Shown here: in pieces, positions 34,504-46,280 of the stretch
How positions within the stretch are numbered: the first letter of the stretch is position 1
Layout: each line of letters begins with the position of its first letter
Origin: Fuscovulum sp.
Lineage (GTDB): Bacteria; Pseudomonadota; Alphaproteobacteria; Rhodobacterales; Rhodobacteraceae
Length of the DNA: 64,000 nt
Reading direction: 5' to 3'
Assembly: GCA_035192965.1 (NCBI GenBank)
Contig: CP136571.1
Span: 2,128,501-2,192,500, forward strand
Notes under the pieces: generated by a model
What the model was told of the DNA's origin: nothing
The model's input: the letters and a program-made list of their open reading frames with translations, nothing else
Databases searched by the model: none
Program-made: the position numbers and the translations under genes

Positions 34504-35159
34504 AGATCATCGAGGATGCGTGCCGCTTCAGCGCGTGGGTCGGCGAGGATGCTGCGGTCTTCGCCGGGGTGAAAGCGGGCGCGTGTGGCAGTGGGCATGG
34601 GCGCGGGTTCAGCAATGACGACGCGGGGGCCGTGCTTGGCATTCTCCGCCGCCCAGGATCGGGCGAGGGCGATCTGTGCGGCCTTGGTTGCGCCATAGGC
34701 GGCATAGAATTTTGTGCCGGCCTTGGGATCATCGAGAAACAGCGCCGTACCTTGCGCGGCGGCGCGCAGAAGGGGTTCCACCATTGGGATCAGCGCGCCC
34801 GTGGCGCGGGAGTTGGTGGTGATGGATTTGTCCCAATCCTTGGCATCCAGACTGCCGGCCGGGGCCAGCGGAGCCGCATGGATGGCGGCATGGACCCAGA
34901 GGTCCAGATGCCCCCAGCGATCGTGGATGGACCGGCAGAGATGGCGCATGGCATCGTCGTTGGTGATATCCATCGGCGCGAGGGTCAGGGCGCCGGCGCC
35001 GGGAAGATGGGCGGATTTGACCCGGTCATCCAGTTCCTCCAGCCCGCCCACGGTGCGGGCGACAGCCACCACATGCCAGCCACGCAGGGCAAGCTGTTCG
35101 GCCATTGCGGCCCCGAGGCCGCGGGAGGCGCCGGTGACGAGAGCGATTTTCTGGGTCAT
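34500..35159 (-). CDS. SDR-family oxidoreductase downstream of purF
   Basis: A 219-residue SDR with TGASRGLG at 9-16, so NAD(P) binding is kept. The usual NNAG is replaced by VHAAIHAAP near 90, and the catalytic YxxxK is YGATK near 155-159. The Ser position is less clear (LFLDDPKAG). It is therefore a diverged member whose activity is uncertain. It is in the same orientation as purF, cvpA and radA but separated from the DUF1801 gene by about 175 bp holding a dispersed repeat. Confidence 0.8.
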   Translation of the reverse strand: MTQKIALVTGASRGLGAAMAEQLALRGWHVVAVARTVGGLEELDDRVKSAHLPGAGALTLAPMDITNDDAMRHLCRSIHDRWGHLDLWVHAAIHAAPLAPAGSLDAKDWDKSITTNSRATGALIPMVEPLLRAAAQGTALFLDDPKAGTKFYAAYGATKAAQIALARSWAAENAKHGPRVVIAEPAPMPTATRARFHPGEDRSILADPRAEAARILDDL

Positions 35160-35236
35160 TTCGGGCCTTGGTTTGCGGGGGGCTGCGGCGAGGTTTTCTG
35201 TGACGTTTTCTGTGACGTGGTTCTATGGGACGAGCC

Positions 35237-35285
35237 CCGGGGGTTTCACACCCCCGGACCCCCGTGGGATATTTGAACAGAGAAG
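35237..35285 (+). repeat. Dispersed hairpin-tail repeat, copy 4
   Basis: CCGGGGG (35237-35243), loop TTTCACA, CCCCCGG (35251-35257), then ACCCCC, GTGGGATATTT and GAACAGAGAAG. It is antisense to the flanking minus-strand genes. Confidence 0.85.
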
Positions 35286-35335
35286 ACAGGGCAAGGGCCG
35301 GGGGCAAGGGTTACGGGCAGGCCTTGACCGGTAGG

Positions 35336-35701
35336 TTACTGTGCCAACTCGGCCTGACGCAGGGCCAGGATGCGCTGGATAAGATCCTTGGGAAGGGGGT
35401 GGTCCGGAGTGAAGAGGATGCCGCTTTTGGAGGTTTTGAAGCCGATGGTTTCGGCGGCGAGCTGCGGCAGGATGTTGCCGGAATGGGGGTAGAGGCCAAG
35501 ATGCCGCGCGAAGGCGGCATAGCCTGCAACCATCTTGCCCTTTGGCCCCGGTTGGCGGAAGCCGGGCATTGCATAGGAGATCGTCTCGACATGATCGGGC
35601 AGAAGTTGCGCGAGCGTGGCGCGCAGGTCGCGCAGGGCAGCTTGCGGCGCGGGGGGCAGGGCGGCGAGGTAGGCGTCGACCTCTGCCACCCCGCCGGCCA
35701 T
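35336..35701 (-). CDS. DUF1801 protein
   Basis: A 121-residue small protein of the DUF1801 (YdhG-like) family: ISYAMPGFRQPGPKGKMVAGYAAFARH in the middle and a TSKSGILFT segment near 92. The function is not established; some relatives have been linked to iron chaperoning. Its ATG shares one base with the purF stop (TGATG), so it is co-translated with purF. A GTG one codon upstream is possible. No link to purines is evident. Confidence 0.8.
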   Translation of the reverse strand: MAGGVAEVDAYLAALPPAPQAALRDLRATLAQLLPDHVETISYAMPGFRQPGPKGKMVAGYAAFARHLGLYPHSGNILPQLAAETIGFKTSKSGILFTPDHPLPKDLIQRILALRQAELAQ

Positions 35702-37164
35702 CACTGGGCGGCCTTCATCTGAAAGCCTTCTTCGATCTTGTCGGAGGGGGCGACCGGGTAGTCGCCCGAGAAGCAGGCATCGCAGTAGCGTGGATTTGCG
35801 GGGTCGCGGCCTGCGGCTTCGCCGGCGGCGCGATAAAGGCCGTTGAGGGAGACGAATTTCAGGCTGTCCACCCCGATCCAGTCGCGCATCTCATCCTCGG
35901 ACATGGTGGCGGCAAGGAGCTTGGAGCGTTCGGGCGTGTCAACGCCGTAGAAGCAGGGCCAGGCGGTGGGGGGCGAGGCAATGCGGAAATGCACCTCGGC
36001 CGCGCCGGCATCAAGGATCATGTCCTTGATCTTGCGCGAGGTGGTGCCGCGAACGACGGAGTCGTCCACTAGGATCACCCGCTTGCCCTTGATCAGGGCG
36101 CGGTTGACGTTCAGCTTCAGACGCACGCCCATGTTGCGGATCTGTTCGGTCGGTTCGATGAAGGTGCGGCCCATATATTGGTTGCGGGTGATGCCCAGAC
36201 CGAAGGGGATGCCGGATTCGGCCGCATAGCCGATGGCGGCGGGGGTGCCGGAATCAGGGACGGGGCAGACAAGATCCGCCTCGACCGGGGCTTCGCGGGC
36301 AAGTTCAACGCCGATCTGGCGGCGGGTTTCATAGACCGAATGGCCGCCGAGGATGCTGTCAGGGCGCGAGAAATAGACATGTTCGAAGATGCAGAAACGC
36401 GATTTCGCGGGCGAGAAGGGGCGGAAGCTTTCCACCTTGTCATTCTCGATCACCACCATTTCGCCGGGATCGATTTCGCGGATGAAATCGGCACCGATGA
36501 TATCCAGCGCGCAGGTTTCCGACGACAGCGCCCAACCGTGATCGGCGATGCGGCCGAGCACGAGCGGCCGCACGCCCAGCGGATCGCGCACGCCGATGAG
36601 TTTTGTCCGCGTCATGGCGACGACGGAGAAGGCACCCTCAACCCGGCGCAGCGCATCCTTGATGCGTTCGGGGATGGTCTTCTGGATGGAGCGGGCCATC
36701 AGGTGGATGATGCATTCCGAATCTGATGACGATTGGAAGATCGATCCGCGTTCGATGAGTTCACGGCGCAGGGCCGAGGCATTGGTCAGGTTGCCATTAT
36801 GGGCGATGGCGGCCCCGCCCATGGAAAATTCGCCGAAGAAGGGCTGCACATCGCGGATGGCGGTCGCGCCCTTGGAGCCTGCGGTGGAATAGCGGACATG
36901 GCCGATGGCCAGTTCACCGGGCAGCGTGTCCATCACGTCGGCCTTGGTGAAATTGTCGCGGACATAGCCGAAGCGGCGGGCAGAGTTGAAGCCATTCACG
37001 GGATCATAGGCGACGATCCCGCCTGCCTCTTGCCCGCGATGTTGCAGGGCGTGCAGGCCAAGGGCCACGAAATTGGCCGCATCGGCGACGCCGATCACGC
37101 CGAAAACACCGCATTCCTCCTTCAACTTGTCATCATCGAAGGGGTGGGTGGGGAAGGGGCGCAT
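35701..37164 (-). CDS. purF: Amidophosphoribosyltransferase
   Basis: A 487-residue enzyme that makes phosphoribosylamine from PRPP and glutamine, the committed step of purine synthesis. EECGVFGVIG places the N-terminal nucleophile Cys at residue 18, so a 17-residue propeptide is removed. The PRPP-binding VILVDDSVVRGTT lies near 365. The glutaminase (residues 18-240) and phosphoribosyltransferase domains are complete. GGAGG sits 4 nt before the ATG. It follows cvpA by about 118 bp. Confidence 0.97.
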   Translation of the reverse strand: MRPFPTHPFDDDKLKEECGVFGVIGVADAANFVALGLHALQHRGQEAGGIVAYDPVNGFNSARRFGYVRDNFTKADVMDTLPGELAIGHVRYSTAGSKGATAIRDVQPFFGEFSMGGAAIAHNGNLTNASALRRELIERGSIFQSSSDSECIIHLMARSIQKTIPERIKDALRRVEGAFSVVAMTRTKLIGVRDPLGVRPLVLGRIADHGWALSSETCALDIIGADFIREIDPGEMVVIENDKVESFRPFSPAKSRFCIFEHVYFSRPDSILGGHSVYETRRQIGVELAREAPVEADLVCPVPDSGTPAAIGYAAESGIPFGLGITRNQYMGRTFIEPTEQIRNMGVRLKLNVNRALIKGKRVILVDDSVVRGTTSRKIKDMILDAGAAEVHFRIASPPTAWPCFYGVDTPERSKLLAATMSEDEMRDWIGVDSLKFVSLNGLYRAAGEAAGRDPANPRYCDACFSGDYPVAPSDKIEEGFQMKAAQ

Positions 37165-37282
37165 GGGGCCTCCGAATCCGGGGATGGGTATGCGTCTGAT
37201 CTAGTGCTTTGTCATGCCGCTGTCACGCCCCCTTTGCCGCGCTGCGGCGGTGCGCGGGTGCACAAGGCGGTGTTCGCCGCGA

Positions 37283-37876
37283 TCAGCCCGAGGTGGCGGG
37301 GGCGGTTTCGGCCGGGGCAGCGGTGCCGACGCAGACCTGAGTCAGGTCGTTGTAGCGGGCGACGATCCAGCCGGGGGCATCAGACGGCATCTGGGCGTCG
37401 ATGTTTTCCTGGAACGAGGCGAAGACCTTGGCCGAGCGGCTGTCATCCACCATCGGGATCGCATCGGCGGCGACGGCGCGGTCATAGACGATAAAGGCCA
37501 CGGCGACGAGAAGCACACCGCGCACGACGCCGAAGAGGAAGCCCAGCCCTTGATCCAGCCCACCCAGCGCGGTGCGATGGATGGCCGAAGAGAGCAGCGG
37601 CGTGAAGAGCGAGGCCACGATCAGCGCGGCGGCAAAGACAAGGGCGAAGGCCGCGATGATGGACAATTCGCAACTGTCGCCAAGGAATTCGCCCACCACG
37701 GGCAGTTCCTTGACCAGCGGTTGCACGGCGGCGGCGAAGAGGAAGGCCACAAGGGCCGCCCCGATCCAGCCGACGATGGCCATCGCCTCGCGGACGAAAC
37801 CGCGCGAATAGGCGAGGATCGCCGAAAGCACGATGATGCCCGCGACAACCGCGTCGATCAGGGTGAAACCTTCCAT
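37283..37876 (-). CDS. cvpA: CvpA-family membrane protein
   Basis: A 197-residue inner-membrane protein with about four hydrophobic helices. The opening FTLIDAVVAGIIVLSAILAY and SRGFVREAMAIVGWIGA are typical of CvpA. The C-terminus is a soluble tail after about residue 150. CvpA is needed for colicin V production in E. coli, and its basic role is unsettled. The radA-cvpA-purF order is common in alphaproteobacteria. AGGACG precedes the ATG; upstream in-frame codons are not conserved-looking. Confidence 0.9.
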   Translation of the reverse strand: MEGFTLIDAVVAGIIVLSAILAYSRGFVREAMAIVGWIGAALVAFLFAAAVQPLVKELPVVGEFLGDSCELSIIAAFALVFAAALIVASLFTPLLSSAIHRTALGGLDQGLGFLFGVVRGVLLVAVAFIVYDRAVAADAIPMVDDSRSAKVFASFQENIDAQMPSDAPGWIVARYNDLTQVCVGTAAPAETAPATSG

Positions 37877-37907
37877 CTGTCGTCCTGCTCCTGTCCTGCC
37901 GGGGGGG

Positions 37908-39266
<1,359 letters not shown>

Positions 39267-39297
39267 GCCTCTTGGGTAGCGGTTGGGGGCCGGGGGT

Positions 39298-39738
39298 TCA
39301 AGGGTTGCGACGGGGGCGGCCGCGGTGGGTGAGGATCAGCGACAGCGCCACACAGAAGGTGAACAGCCACAGGCCCCAAGCGGTTTCGATGGTGCCGAAC
39401 CCGGTGCCCTTGGCCAGCACGATGTAGAGCGCGATCAGAAAGATGTCCGCCATGGCAAAGCGGCCCAGCAGGCGCAGGGCAGGCAGGGCGCGGGGGGAGA
39501 GAAGGTGAACGTCGATCAGCGCAAGGCCGATCACCTTTGCATAGGGCGCCACAAGGGCGAGGAGCGCGACCAAAGCCGCAAGGGCGGGGTCTGTCTCCCA
39601 AAGCGCCTGAAGGCCGGTGATGACCGAGATTTCCGACAGGCCGAAGAGCGGCAGAAGGCCCGCGCGCAAAAGCGGCGCGAACCATGCGACCGGGAACAGG
39701 ATCAGGAGCGACAGGTTCAGGATGACGGCGATGCGCAT
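39298..39738 (-). CDS. PqiA-like membrane protein
   Basis: A 146-residue inner-membrane protein with four hydrophobic helices. LLGRFAMADIFLIALYIV near residue 90 resembles the GRWSMxDVF motif of paraquat-inducible protein A, though this protein is about half the length of a full PqiA and lacks the cysteine pairs. It may work in lipid transport or envelope stress, by analogy only. It lies about 31 bp upstream of radA on the same strand. Confidence 0.7.
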   Translation of the reverse strand: MRIAVILNLSLLILFPVAWFAPLLRAGLLPLFGLSEISVITGLQALWETDPALAALVALLALVAPYAKVIGLALIDVHLLSPRALPALRLLGRFAMADIFLIALYIVLAKGTGFGTIETAWGLWLFTFCVALSLILTHRGRPRRNP

Positions 39739-39774
39739 GGCCCCATTGGGCGGGAAGGCCCGGTTGCGCGCAAG

Positions 39775-40542
39775 TCACTTTGCCGGTTTGGGCAATTGAA
39801 CAACGGTGGCGTCGCGCGGATCATCAACCTCAAGCGCATAGCCAAGTTGGGGAAGGATTTCGCGCAGGTCGGCCTCAAGCCGTTTGATCTGCTGTTCGGC
39901 AAGCCGTTCCTCGGCTTCGATATCCGTCAGCCAGCGGCGCAGTTCATCGGTGGTTTGCCGCGCGAGGGTGATGCGGTCGGTGAGGGCCTGCACCTCTTCC
40001 TGACGTTGGCGAAGGAAATCGCGGGCGCGCGAGACGCGGGCATCGGAATAGGTGCGGGCGAGATCGCGTGTCTGAAAGCTCATCGCGGCGGCGAGTTGCA
40101 GAAGTTCGGGTTCCAGATGGGCCAGATCGGGGTGCTGTCGCAGGTGGTTGAGGCGCGCGCGCATGTTCTCAAATTCGGCCGATAGGGCAAAGACCCCGGC
40201 GCGGTCGGCGGCATGAGCGATGCGATAGGCGTGGGCCACATCCTCCAGCCCCATGGCAAAGGTGCGGTGGCTGCGTTCCAGACGGGCCATGCGGGTGTTG
40301 GCCGGCAAAAACAGGCAGAGCAGGGCCGAGAAAGCGGTTAGGCCAAGTTGCGCCCACATGCCGGCATTGGGCAGTTCGGACGCGCCAAAACCAAGTGAAA
40401 GGCGGGGCCATGGCAGGACGCCAAGCGCGGCAAGGCTGCTGGCTGCGATCAGGCAAAGGGTGAGCAGGATCACAAGGCCATGGGCCACGGATTGCAGCGC
40501 GCGCAGGGCAACACGCAGGTTGCCGGACAGGACGGGGGACAT
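39775..40542 (-). CDS. Two-helix membrane protein with long coiled coil
   Basis: A roughly 255-residue protein I do not recognise by name. Two hydrophobic helices lie within the first 80 residues (LVILLTLCLIAASSLAALGV; LGLTAFSALLCLFL). The rest is charged, heptad-rich helix (FLRQRQEEVQALTDRITLAR; RLAEQQIKRLEADLREIL), likely a cytoplasmic coiled coil. The start is ambiguous between ATG at 40542 and GTG at 40551. It precedes the PqiA-like gene by 36 bp, so the two may act together at the inner membrane; that is inference. Confidence 0.7.
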   Translation of the reverse strand: MSPVLSGNLRVALRALQSVAHGLVILLTLCLIAASSLAALGVLPWPRLSLGFGASELPNAGMWAQLGLTAFSALLCLFLPANTRMARLERSHRTFAMGLEDVAHAYRIAHAADRAGVFALSAEFENMRARLNHLRQHPDLAHLEPELLQLAAAMSFQTRDLARTYSDARVSRARDFLRQRQEEVQALTDRITLARQTTDELRRWLTDIEAEERLAEQQIKRLEADLREILPQLGYALEVDDPRDATVVQLPKPAK

Positions 40543-40652
40543 AAGCAGCACTCACACACTCTTTACACGTCCGACAGGCAAGCGCAGGGACGGGAGATTC
40601 GGCAAATGTTTTTGTGATCATTAGTTTTGGAAAGAAACAGACCAAGGCTCGT

Positions 40653-40687
40653 GGGCTGATTGTTTACCAAATCGCAACAATCAGCCC
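40653..40687. terminator. Strong 12-bp inverted repeat at a gene end
   Basis: GGGCTGATTGTT (40653-40664) and AACAATCAGCCC (40676-40687) form a perfect 12-bp stem with an 11-nt loop. The stop codon of the minus-strand membrane protein gene lies inside the arm. There is no U-tract on either side, so it may stabilise the mRNA end rather than terminate on its own. Confidence 0.6.
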
Positions 40688-41055
40688 AGCAGAAGGACGA
40701 CCACCGCGGCGACGGGAAGAACCCACAGAAAGGTGCCCACGATCCAGTGGCCCCAGATCGGCGCGGGCCATTCGCCCAGCACATGCCGTGCCCAGGCCCA
40801 AACCAGCCAGAACCAGCAAAGTATTGAAAAGACGAGGCTGGACTGACGCAGTTCCACATAAGCCGACTGCCAGGGCAGGATCAGCCAGAGGCAGAAGCCG
40901 CAGGCGAACAGCGCCAGCAGACCCGCGCCCTCTACCCTTTGCCGCCAGCCTGCCAGCGCGGCGACTGCGATGGTCACGGGGATCGCGGCAACGAGGCCGC
41001 GGATCAGGCCGGAGCCGGACAGCAGGGCGAGCGCCTGTTCCGCCCAGGCCTGCAT
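40681..41055 (-). CDS. Small four-helix membrane protein
   Basis: A 124-residue hydrophobic protein with four predicted membrane helices and many Trp residues (LVFSILCWFWLVWAWARHVL). I do not recognise the family. Its ATG shares a base with the mlaF stop, so it is translated with mlaF and mlaE. In canonical mla operons that place is held by the MCE protein MlaD, which this protein does not resemble. It may be a local partner of the MlaFE transporter, or simply carried along. Confidence 0.7.
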   Translation of the reverse strand: MQAWAEQALALLSGSGLIRGLVAAIPVTIAVAALAGWRQRVEGAGLLALFACGFCLWLILPWQSAYVELRQSSLVFSILCWFWLVWAWARHVLGEWPAPIWGHWIVGTFLWVLPVAAVVVLLLG

Positions 41056-41801
41056 CAGCGCACCGCGGCGATGGGGCCGGTGGCCCGCCCGTGGATAAAT
41101 TGCTGGACATAAGGATCGGCGGTGGCGTCAAGGTCGGCAATGGGGCCGGTCCACTGAATCACGCCGTCATGCAGCATGGCCACGCGGTCGGCGATGGCGC
41201 GGACCGAAGACATGTCATGCGTGATGGTCATGGCGGTGGCCCCCATTTCCGTGACGATTTCGCGGATCAGGTCATTGATGACGCCGGCCATGATCGGGTC
41301 AAGCCCGGTGGTGGGTTCATCGAAGAAGATGATCTCAGGGCTTGCTGCGATGGCGCGAGCCAGGCCCACGCGTTTCTGCATCCCGCCCGACAATTCGGCG
41401 GGGAAGAGGTCAGCCACTTCGGGTTTCAGGCCCACGCGGCGAAGTTTTTCGATGGCGATTTCGCGCGCCTCGGCCTTGGCGTGCTTGGTGGTGCCGCGCA
41501 TCAGGCGAAAGGCCACGTTTTCCCAGACGCGCAGGCTGTCGAACAATGCGCCGCCTTGGAACAGCATCCCGAAGCGGGCGAGAAAGGCATCGCGGTCGCC
41601 TTTGGTGACATCCTGCCCGTCCAGCGTGATGGAGCCGCCATCATGGCGGACAAGGCCAAGGATGCATTTCAGCAGCACCGATTTGCCGGTGCCGGACCCC
41701 CCGATGATGACCATGCTTTGCCCCGAGGGGATGGTCAGGTTCACCCCGCGCAGCACGCGGTTCTTGCCGAAGGTCTTGGTGACGTCGGTGAGCGTGATCA
41801 T
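41055..41801 (-). CDS. mlaF: Phospholipid transport ATPase MlaF-like
   Basis: A 248-residue ABC ATPase of the lipid-asymmetry system. Walker A GGSGTGKS near 38-45, signature LSGGMQKR near 138 and Walker B IIFFDEPTTGLDPI near 160 are present. The FDEPTTGLDP and ELSGGMQKRV forms are typical of MlaF rather than of other importers. It starts at the ATG overlapping the mlaE stop. It pairs with MlaE; MlaD, MlaB and MlaC are not encoded here, so they must lie elsewhere or be replaced. Confidence 0.92.
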   Translation of the reverse strand: MITLTDVTKTFGKNRVLRGVNLTIPSGQSMVIIGGSGTGKSVLLKCILGLVRHDGGSITLDGQDVTKGDRDAFLARFGMLFQGGALFDSLRVWENVAFRLMRGTTKHAKAEAREIAIEKLRRVGLKPEVADLFPAELSGGMQKRVGLARAIAASPEIIFFDEPTTGLDPIMAGVINDLIREIVTEMGATAMTITHDMSSVRAIADRVAMLHDGVIQWTGPIADLDATADPYVQQFIHGRATGPIAAVR

Positions 41802-42583
41802 GCGGAGAAAAACAGTTCGGTAAGGATGTAATTGGTGGCGAGGATCAGGACCGAGGCGCCCACAACGGCGGCCTTGGTGGCCGCGCCCACGCCCTGTGCA
41901 CCGCGACCGGAGTTCATGCCGTGATAGCAACCCATCAGCGCCACGATGAAGCCGAAGGCCGCGCCCTTCCACAGGCCCGAGACGACATCCCAGCTTTCCA
42001 GGAAGTCATAGGTATTTTGCAGATAGACGGTGGAGTTGAAGCCCAACCTGTTCACCCCCACCAGCCAGCCGCCCGCAATGCCGATGGCATCGCCCACGCC
42101 CACCAGCACCGGCACCGCCAGCGTGGCGGCCAGCACGCGCGGCACGGCGAGGTATTTAATCGGGTTGGTTGACAGCGTCACCAGCGCGTCGATCTGTTCG
42201 GTGACCTTCATCGTGCCGATCTCGGCCGCGATGGAGGATGCCACGCGGGCGGCGACCATCAGGCCGCCCAAGACGGGGCCGAGTTCGCGCACCATGCCGA
42301 TGGCGACGATGGAGGGGACCACCGCCTCGGCGTTGAACCTTGCACCGCCGGAATAGATTTGCAGCGCCAGCGCGCCGCCGGTGAAGACGGCCGTCAGGCC
42401 CACGACAGGGAGCGAGAACCAGCCGATATGCATCAGCGCATGGAGAAACTCACGCGGGTAGAAGGGGGGGCGAGAGAGGTGGCTGATCACCTGCGCAGCA
42501 AACAGCGCGACACGGCCGATGGCAGCCAAGGCTGCCAGCACGGGCCGCCCGATGGCGGCGAGCGGCGCGGCAAGGGCGGTCAT
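41798..42583 (-). CDS. mlaE: Phospholipid transport permease MlaE-like
   Basis: A 261-residue permease of the MlaE/YrbE family with about five or six membrane helices. [19 protein letters not shown] [16 protein letters not shown] near 60, [20 protein letters not shown] near 100, [15 protein letters not shown] and MGCYHG near 222 are the family hallmarks. It overlaps alr upstream and mlaF downstream by 4 bp each, giving a tightly coupled alr-mlaE-mlaF unit. Confidence 0.93.
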   Translation of the reverse strand: MTALAAPLAAIGRPVLAALAAIGRVALFAAQVISHLSRPPFYPREFLHALMHIGWFSLPVVGLTAVFTGGALALQIYSGGARFNAEAVVPSIVAIGMVRELGPVLGGLMVAARVASSIAAEIGTMKVTEQIDALVTLSTNPIKYLAVPRVLAATLAVPVLVGVGDAIGIAGGWLVGVNRLGFNSTVYLQNTYDFLESWDVVSGLWKGAAFGFIVALMGCYHGMNSGRGAQGVGAATKAAVVGASVLILATNYILTELFFSA

Positions 42584-43641
42584 GCCTGCCCCCCTGTGCG
42601 GCGGTCAATGTAGCGGCGGGTGTAACGCGGGCCGAGCGAGGTGAGGATTTCGTACCCGATTGTGCCTGCGACGGCGGCCAGATCATCGACGCCTTGATGG
42701 GGACCGATGATATCCAGGCTGCGCGGAACCTGCGGCAGGTGGGTGATGTCGGCGGTGATCAGGTCCATGGACACGCGGCCCAGCAGGGGCACGGGCGTGT
42801 CGCCATCCCAAAGGGTGGCTTTGCCCGACAGGGCGCGGGGCAGGCCATCAGCATAGCCTGCCGCCAGAGTGGCCACGAGCGTAGGTTTGCTGGCCGTCCA
42901 GCCACAGGCATAGCCCACGGTTTCGCCCGGTGCCACCTCACGCGTTTGGATGACGGGCAGCGACAGGGTGATGGTCGGATGGGCTTGCGCGAAGGGTTGG
43001 CCGCCGTAAAGGCCGATGCCCGGACGGGTGAGGTCGAAGTGATAGTCCGGGCCGAGGAGGATGCCACCCGTGGCTGCGAATGAGCGGGGGACGCCCAGCC
43101 CATCGGTCATGGCGTGAAAATTGGCCAGTTGCATGGGGTTCATCGGATGGTCCGGCTCATCCGCGCAGGCGAGGTGGGACATCAGAAGTTCCGGCCGCGC
43201 TGCCAGCACGATGGGGGCCACAGCCTGCCATTCCGCCAGTTCCATGCCGAGGCGGTTCATGCCTGTATCGAGTTGAATCCCGAAGGGATGGCGGGGCAAC
43301 GCCTCCAGATGGCGGGTGACCTGCTGGAGCGAATTGAGCATCGGGGTGAGGTCGAGATCATGGATCATCTCGGTATCACCCGGCATATGGCCGCCAAGGA
43401 TTGCGATTTGGGGACCGGGGCCTAGCACCTGCCGCAGGGCCGCGCCTTCTTCGGTCACGGCAACGAAGAACCGCCGCGCGCCGGCGCGGGCGAGGGCCGG
43501 GCCGGTGCGGGCGATGCCGGTGCCATAGGCATCGGCCTTGACGACGGCGGCGGTCTGCACGCCGGGGGCGGAATGGCGATCCAGCGCCTGCCAGTTGGCG
43601 GCGATGGCGTCGAGGTCGATGGAAAGGGATGCGGTTGCCAT
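42580..43641 (-). CDS. alr: Alanine racemase
   Basis: A 353-residue PLP enzyme that makes D-alanine for peptidoglycan. [12 protein letters not shown] near residue 32 holds the PLP lysine, and [10 protein letters not shown] near 123 and the C-terminal [12 protein letters not shown] segment fit the family. Length is normal. It starts at the ATG at 43641 and overlaps mlaE by 4 bp. Pairing with a lipid-transport system points to coordinated envelope synthesis. It lies beside dnaB, separated from it by an SDR gene and a dispersed repeat. Confidence 0.95.
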   Translation of the reverse strand: MATASLSIDLDAIAANWQALDRHSAPGVQTAAVVKADAYGTGIARTGPALARAGARRFFVAVTEEGAALRQVLGPGPQIAILGGHMPGDTEMIHDLDLTPMLNSLQQVTRHLEALPRHPFGIQLDTGMNRLGMELAEWQAVAPIVLAARPELLMSHLACADEPDHPMNPMQLANFHAMTDGLGVPRSFAATGGILLGPDYHFDLTRPGIGLYGGQPFAQAHPTITLSLPVIQTREVAPGETVGYACGWTASKPTLVATLAAGYADGLPRALSGKATLWDGDTPVPLLGRVSMDLITADITHLPQVPRSLDIIGPHQGVDDLAAVAGTIGYEILTSLGPRYTRRYIDRRTGGQA

Positions 43642-43795
43642 GGTCCGGGGGTTTTCGGCAGGGGCGGGGCCGGGGTCAAGGGAATTCTGGCGGCGAGGGT
43701 ATCACGGGGTGGCGAGGGTGATCCGATGGCGCGCGGGCAGGGTTGCCCGCGCAAGGCTTTTCTCCCCGTTCCGTGCCTGCGCACGGACCGGGGCC

Positions 43796-43860
43796 CCGGG
43801 GGGCTGTCTGCCCCCCGTCCCTGACGGGACGTCCCCCGAGGATGGTTGTGCAGAGAAGAA
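43796..43860 (+). repeat. Dispersed hairpin-tail repeat, copy 5, with inserted mini-hairpin
   Basis: GGGGGGC (43798-43804), loop TGTCT, GCCCCCC (43810-43816), then an extra hairpin GTCCC-TGAC-GGGAC (43817-43830), then GTCCCCC, GAGGATGGTTG and CAGAGAAGAA. A separate small hairpin CCGTGC-CTGC-GCACGG lies just upstream at 43771-43786. Confidence 0.8.
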
Positions 43861-43882
43861 TGGGGGCGGCCTGAGGACCGGA

Positions 43883-44683
<801 letters not shown>

Positions 44684-46183
44684 TCAGTATTGCGCCTGCC
44701 CGTCGCCCTGCCAGGGCTGGGCGAGGTTGCCGAAGCGGGTAAAGCGGCCCTCAAAGCTCAACTCCACCGTTCCGATGGGGCCGTGACGCTGTTTGCCAAT
44801 GATGACTTCGGCCTTGCCATGCACGCGGTTCATCTTGTCGAGCCATTCGGTGAAGCGCGGATCGTCTTCCTGCGGTTTCAGGCGTTCGTGATAGTATTCG
44901 TCGCGGTAGACGAACATGACGACGTCGGCATCCTGTTCGATCGATCCGGATTCGCGCAGGTCGGAAAGCTGCGGGCGTTTGTCATCGCGCGATTCCACCG
45001 TCCGTGACAGCTGTGACAGCGCCACGACGGGGATGTTCAACTCCTTGGCGATGGCCTTCAACCCTTGGGTGATTTCCGACACTTCCTGCACGCGGTTGGA
45101 TTCGCCGCGGCCTGTGCCTTTCAGGAGTTGCAGATAGTCGACCATCAGCACATCGAGCCCATGCGTGCGTTTCAGACGGCGCGCGCGGGCGGCGACCTGG
45201 CTGATGGGAAGGGCGGGGGTGTCGTCGATATAGAGCGGGCAGGATTCCAGCGATTTCGCGGCTTCGACAAAGCGGCGGAATTCGACCTCGGTCATGTCGC
45301 CGCGGCGGATCTGTTCGGAGGGCACTTCGGATGCCTCGGACAGGATACGTGCGGCAAGCTGTTCGCTGCTCATTTCCAGCGAGAAGAAGCCCACCACGCC
45401 GCCTTCGACCGCGCCTTCGTTGCCGTCATGGGTGCGGCCGCGGCGATAGGCCTTGGCGATATTGAAGGCGATGTTGGTGGCAAGCGAGGTTTTCCCCATC
45501 GAGGGGCGACCGGCGAGGATCAGAAGGTCGGACGGGTGCAGGCCGCCGAGTTTGCGGTCCAGATCGACAAGACCGGTGGAAATCCCCGCAAGGCCGCCGC
45601 CGCGCTGATAGGCGGCGTTGGCGGAATTGACCGCCTCGGTCGTGGCGCGCAGGAAGGAGACGAAGCCGCGCTGCGACACGCCCTGTTCGCCCAGCTTGTA
45701 AAGGCTTTGCTCGGCCTCGATGATCTGTTCGCGGGGTTCCGAGGTGACCTCGACCTTGGCCGCACGGGCGGCGATGTCGCGTCCCAGCGCGATCAACTCG
45801 CGCCGGACGGCCAGATCATAGATCATCTGGGCATAGTCGCGGGCGGCGAAAGACGAGATGGCGGCACCGGCAAGGCGTACAAGATAGGCGGGACCACCGA
45901 GTTCCTTGAGCCCTTCGTCATCTTCGAAAAAAGGCTTGAGCGTGACAGGAGAGGCGAGAGCATTCTTCTGGATGCGGGCGGCGGCCTTCTCAAAGATGCG
46001 CTGATGGACGGGATCGAAGAAATGATCCGCCTTCACCAGCGCGGCGATGCGGTCATAGACATCGTTATTGGTCAGGATCGCGCCGAGAAGCTGCTGTTCA
46101 GCTTCGACATTCTGGGGCAGGGATTCCGGCTCGGCCTGCGGTGCCGCGGGGAGAGAGGGACGGAGCGTTGCGATTTCGTTCAT
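44684..46183 (-). CDS. dnaB: Replicative DNA helicase
   Basis: A 499-residue hexameric helicase of the replication fork. The N-terminal domain (LPQNVEAEQQLLGAIL, residues about 20-120) recruits primase, and the RecA-like C-terminal half has AGRPSMGKTSLA near 225, MVDYLQLL near 345 and the SQLSRTVESR and DADVVMFVYR motifs. No intein is present. The leader carries one perfect and two partial DnaA boxes. It is followed after 12 nt by an SDR gene. Confidence 0.97.
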   Translation of the reverse strand: MNEIATLRPSLPAAPQAEPESLPQNVEAEQQLLGAILTNNDVYDRIAALVKADHFFDPVHQRIFEKAAARIQKNALASPVTLKPFFEDDEGLKELGGPAYLVRLAGAAISSFAARDYAQMIYDLAVRRELIALGRDIAARAAKVEVTSEPREQIIEAEQSLYKLGEQGVSQRGFVSFLRATTEAVNSANAAYQRGGGLAGISTGLVDLDRKLGGLHPSDLLILAGRPSMGKTSLATNIAFNIAKAYRRGRTHDGNEGAVEGGVVGFFSLEMSSEQLAARILSEASEVPSEQIRRGDMTEVEFRRFVEAAKSLESCPLYIDDTPALPISQVAARARRLKRTHGLDVLMVDYLQLLKGTGRGESNRVQEVSEITQGLKAIAKELNIPVVALSQLSRTVESRDDKRPQLSDLRESGSIEQDADVVMFVYRDEYYHERLKPQEDDPRFTEWLDKMNRVHGKAEVIIGKQRHGPIGTVELSFEGRFTRFGNLAQPWQGDGQAQY

Positions 46184-46280
46184 GTCTGCCTCGGATCGGG
46201 TCTGCCATCGGTTCTGGCACGTGTTCTTTCGGGGTCGTCATTGCCCCGGTTTGGCCCGCAGGAACAGGCGGGCATAACAT

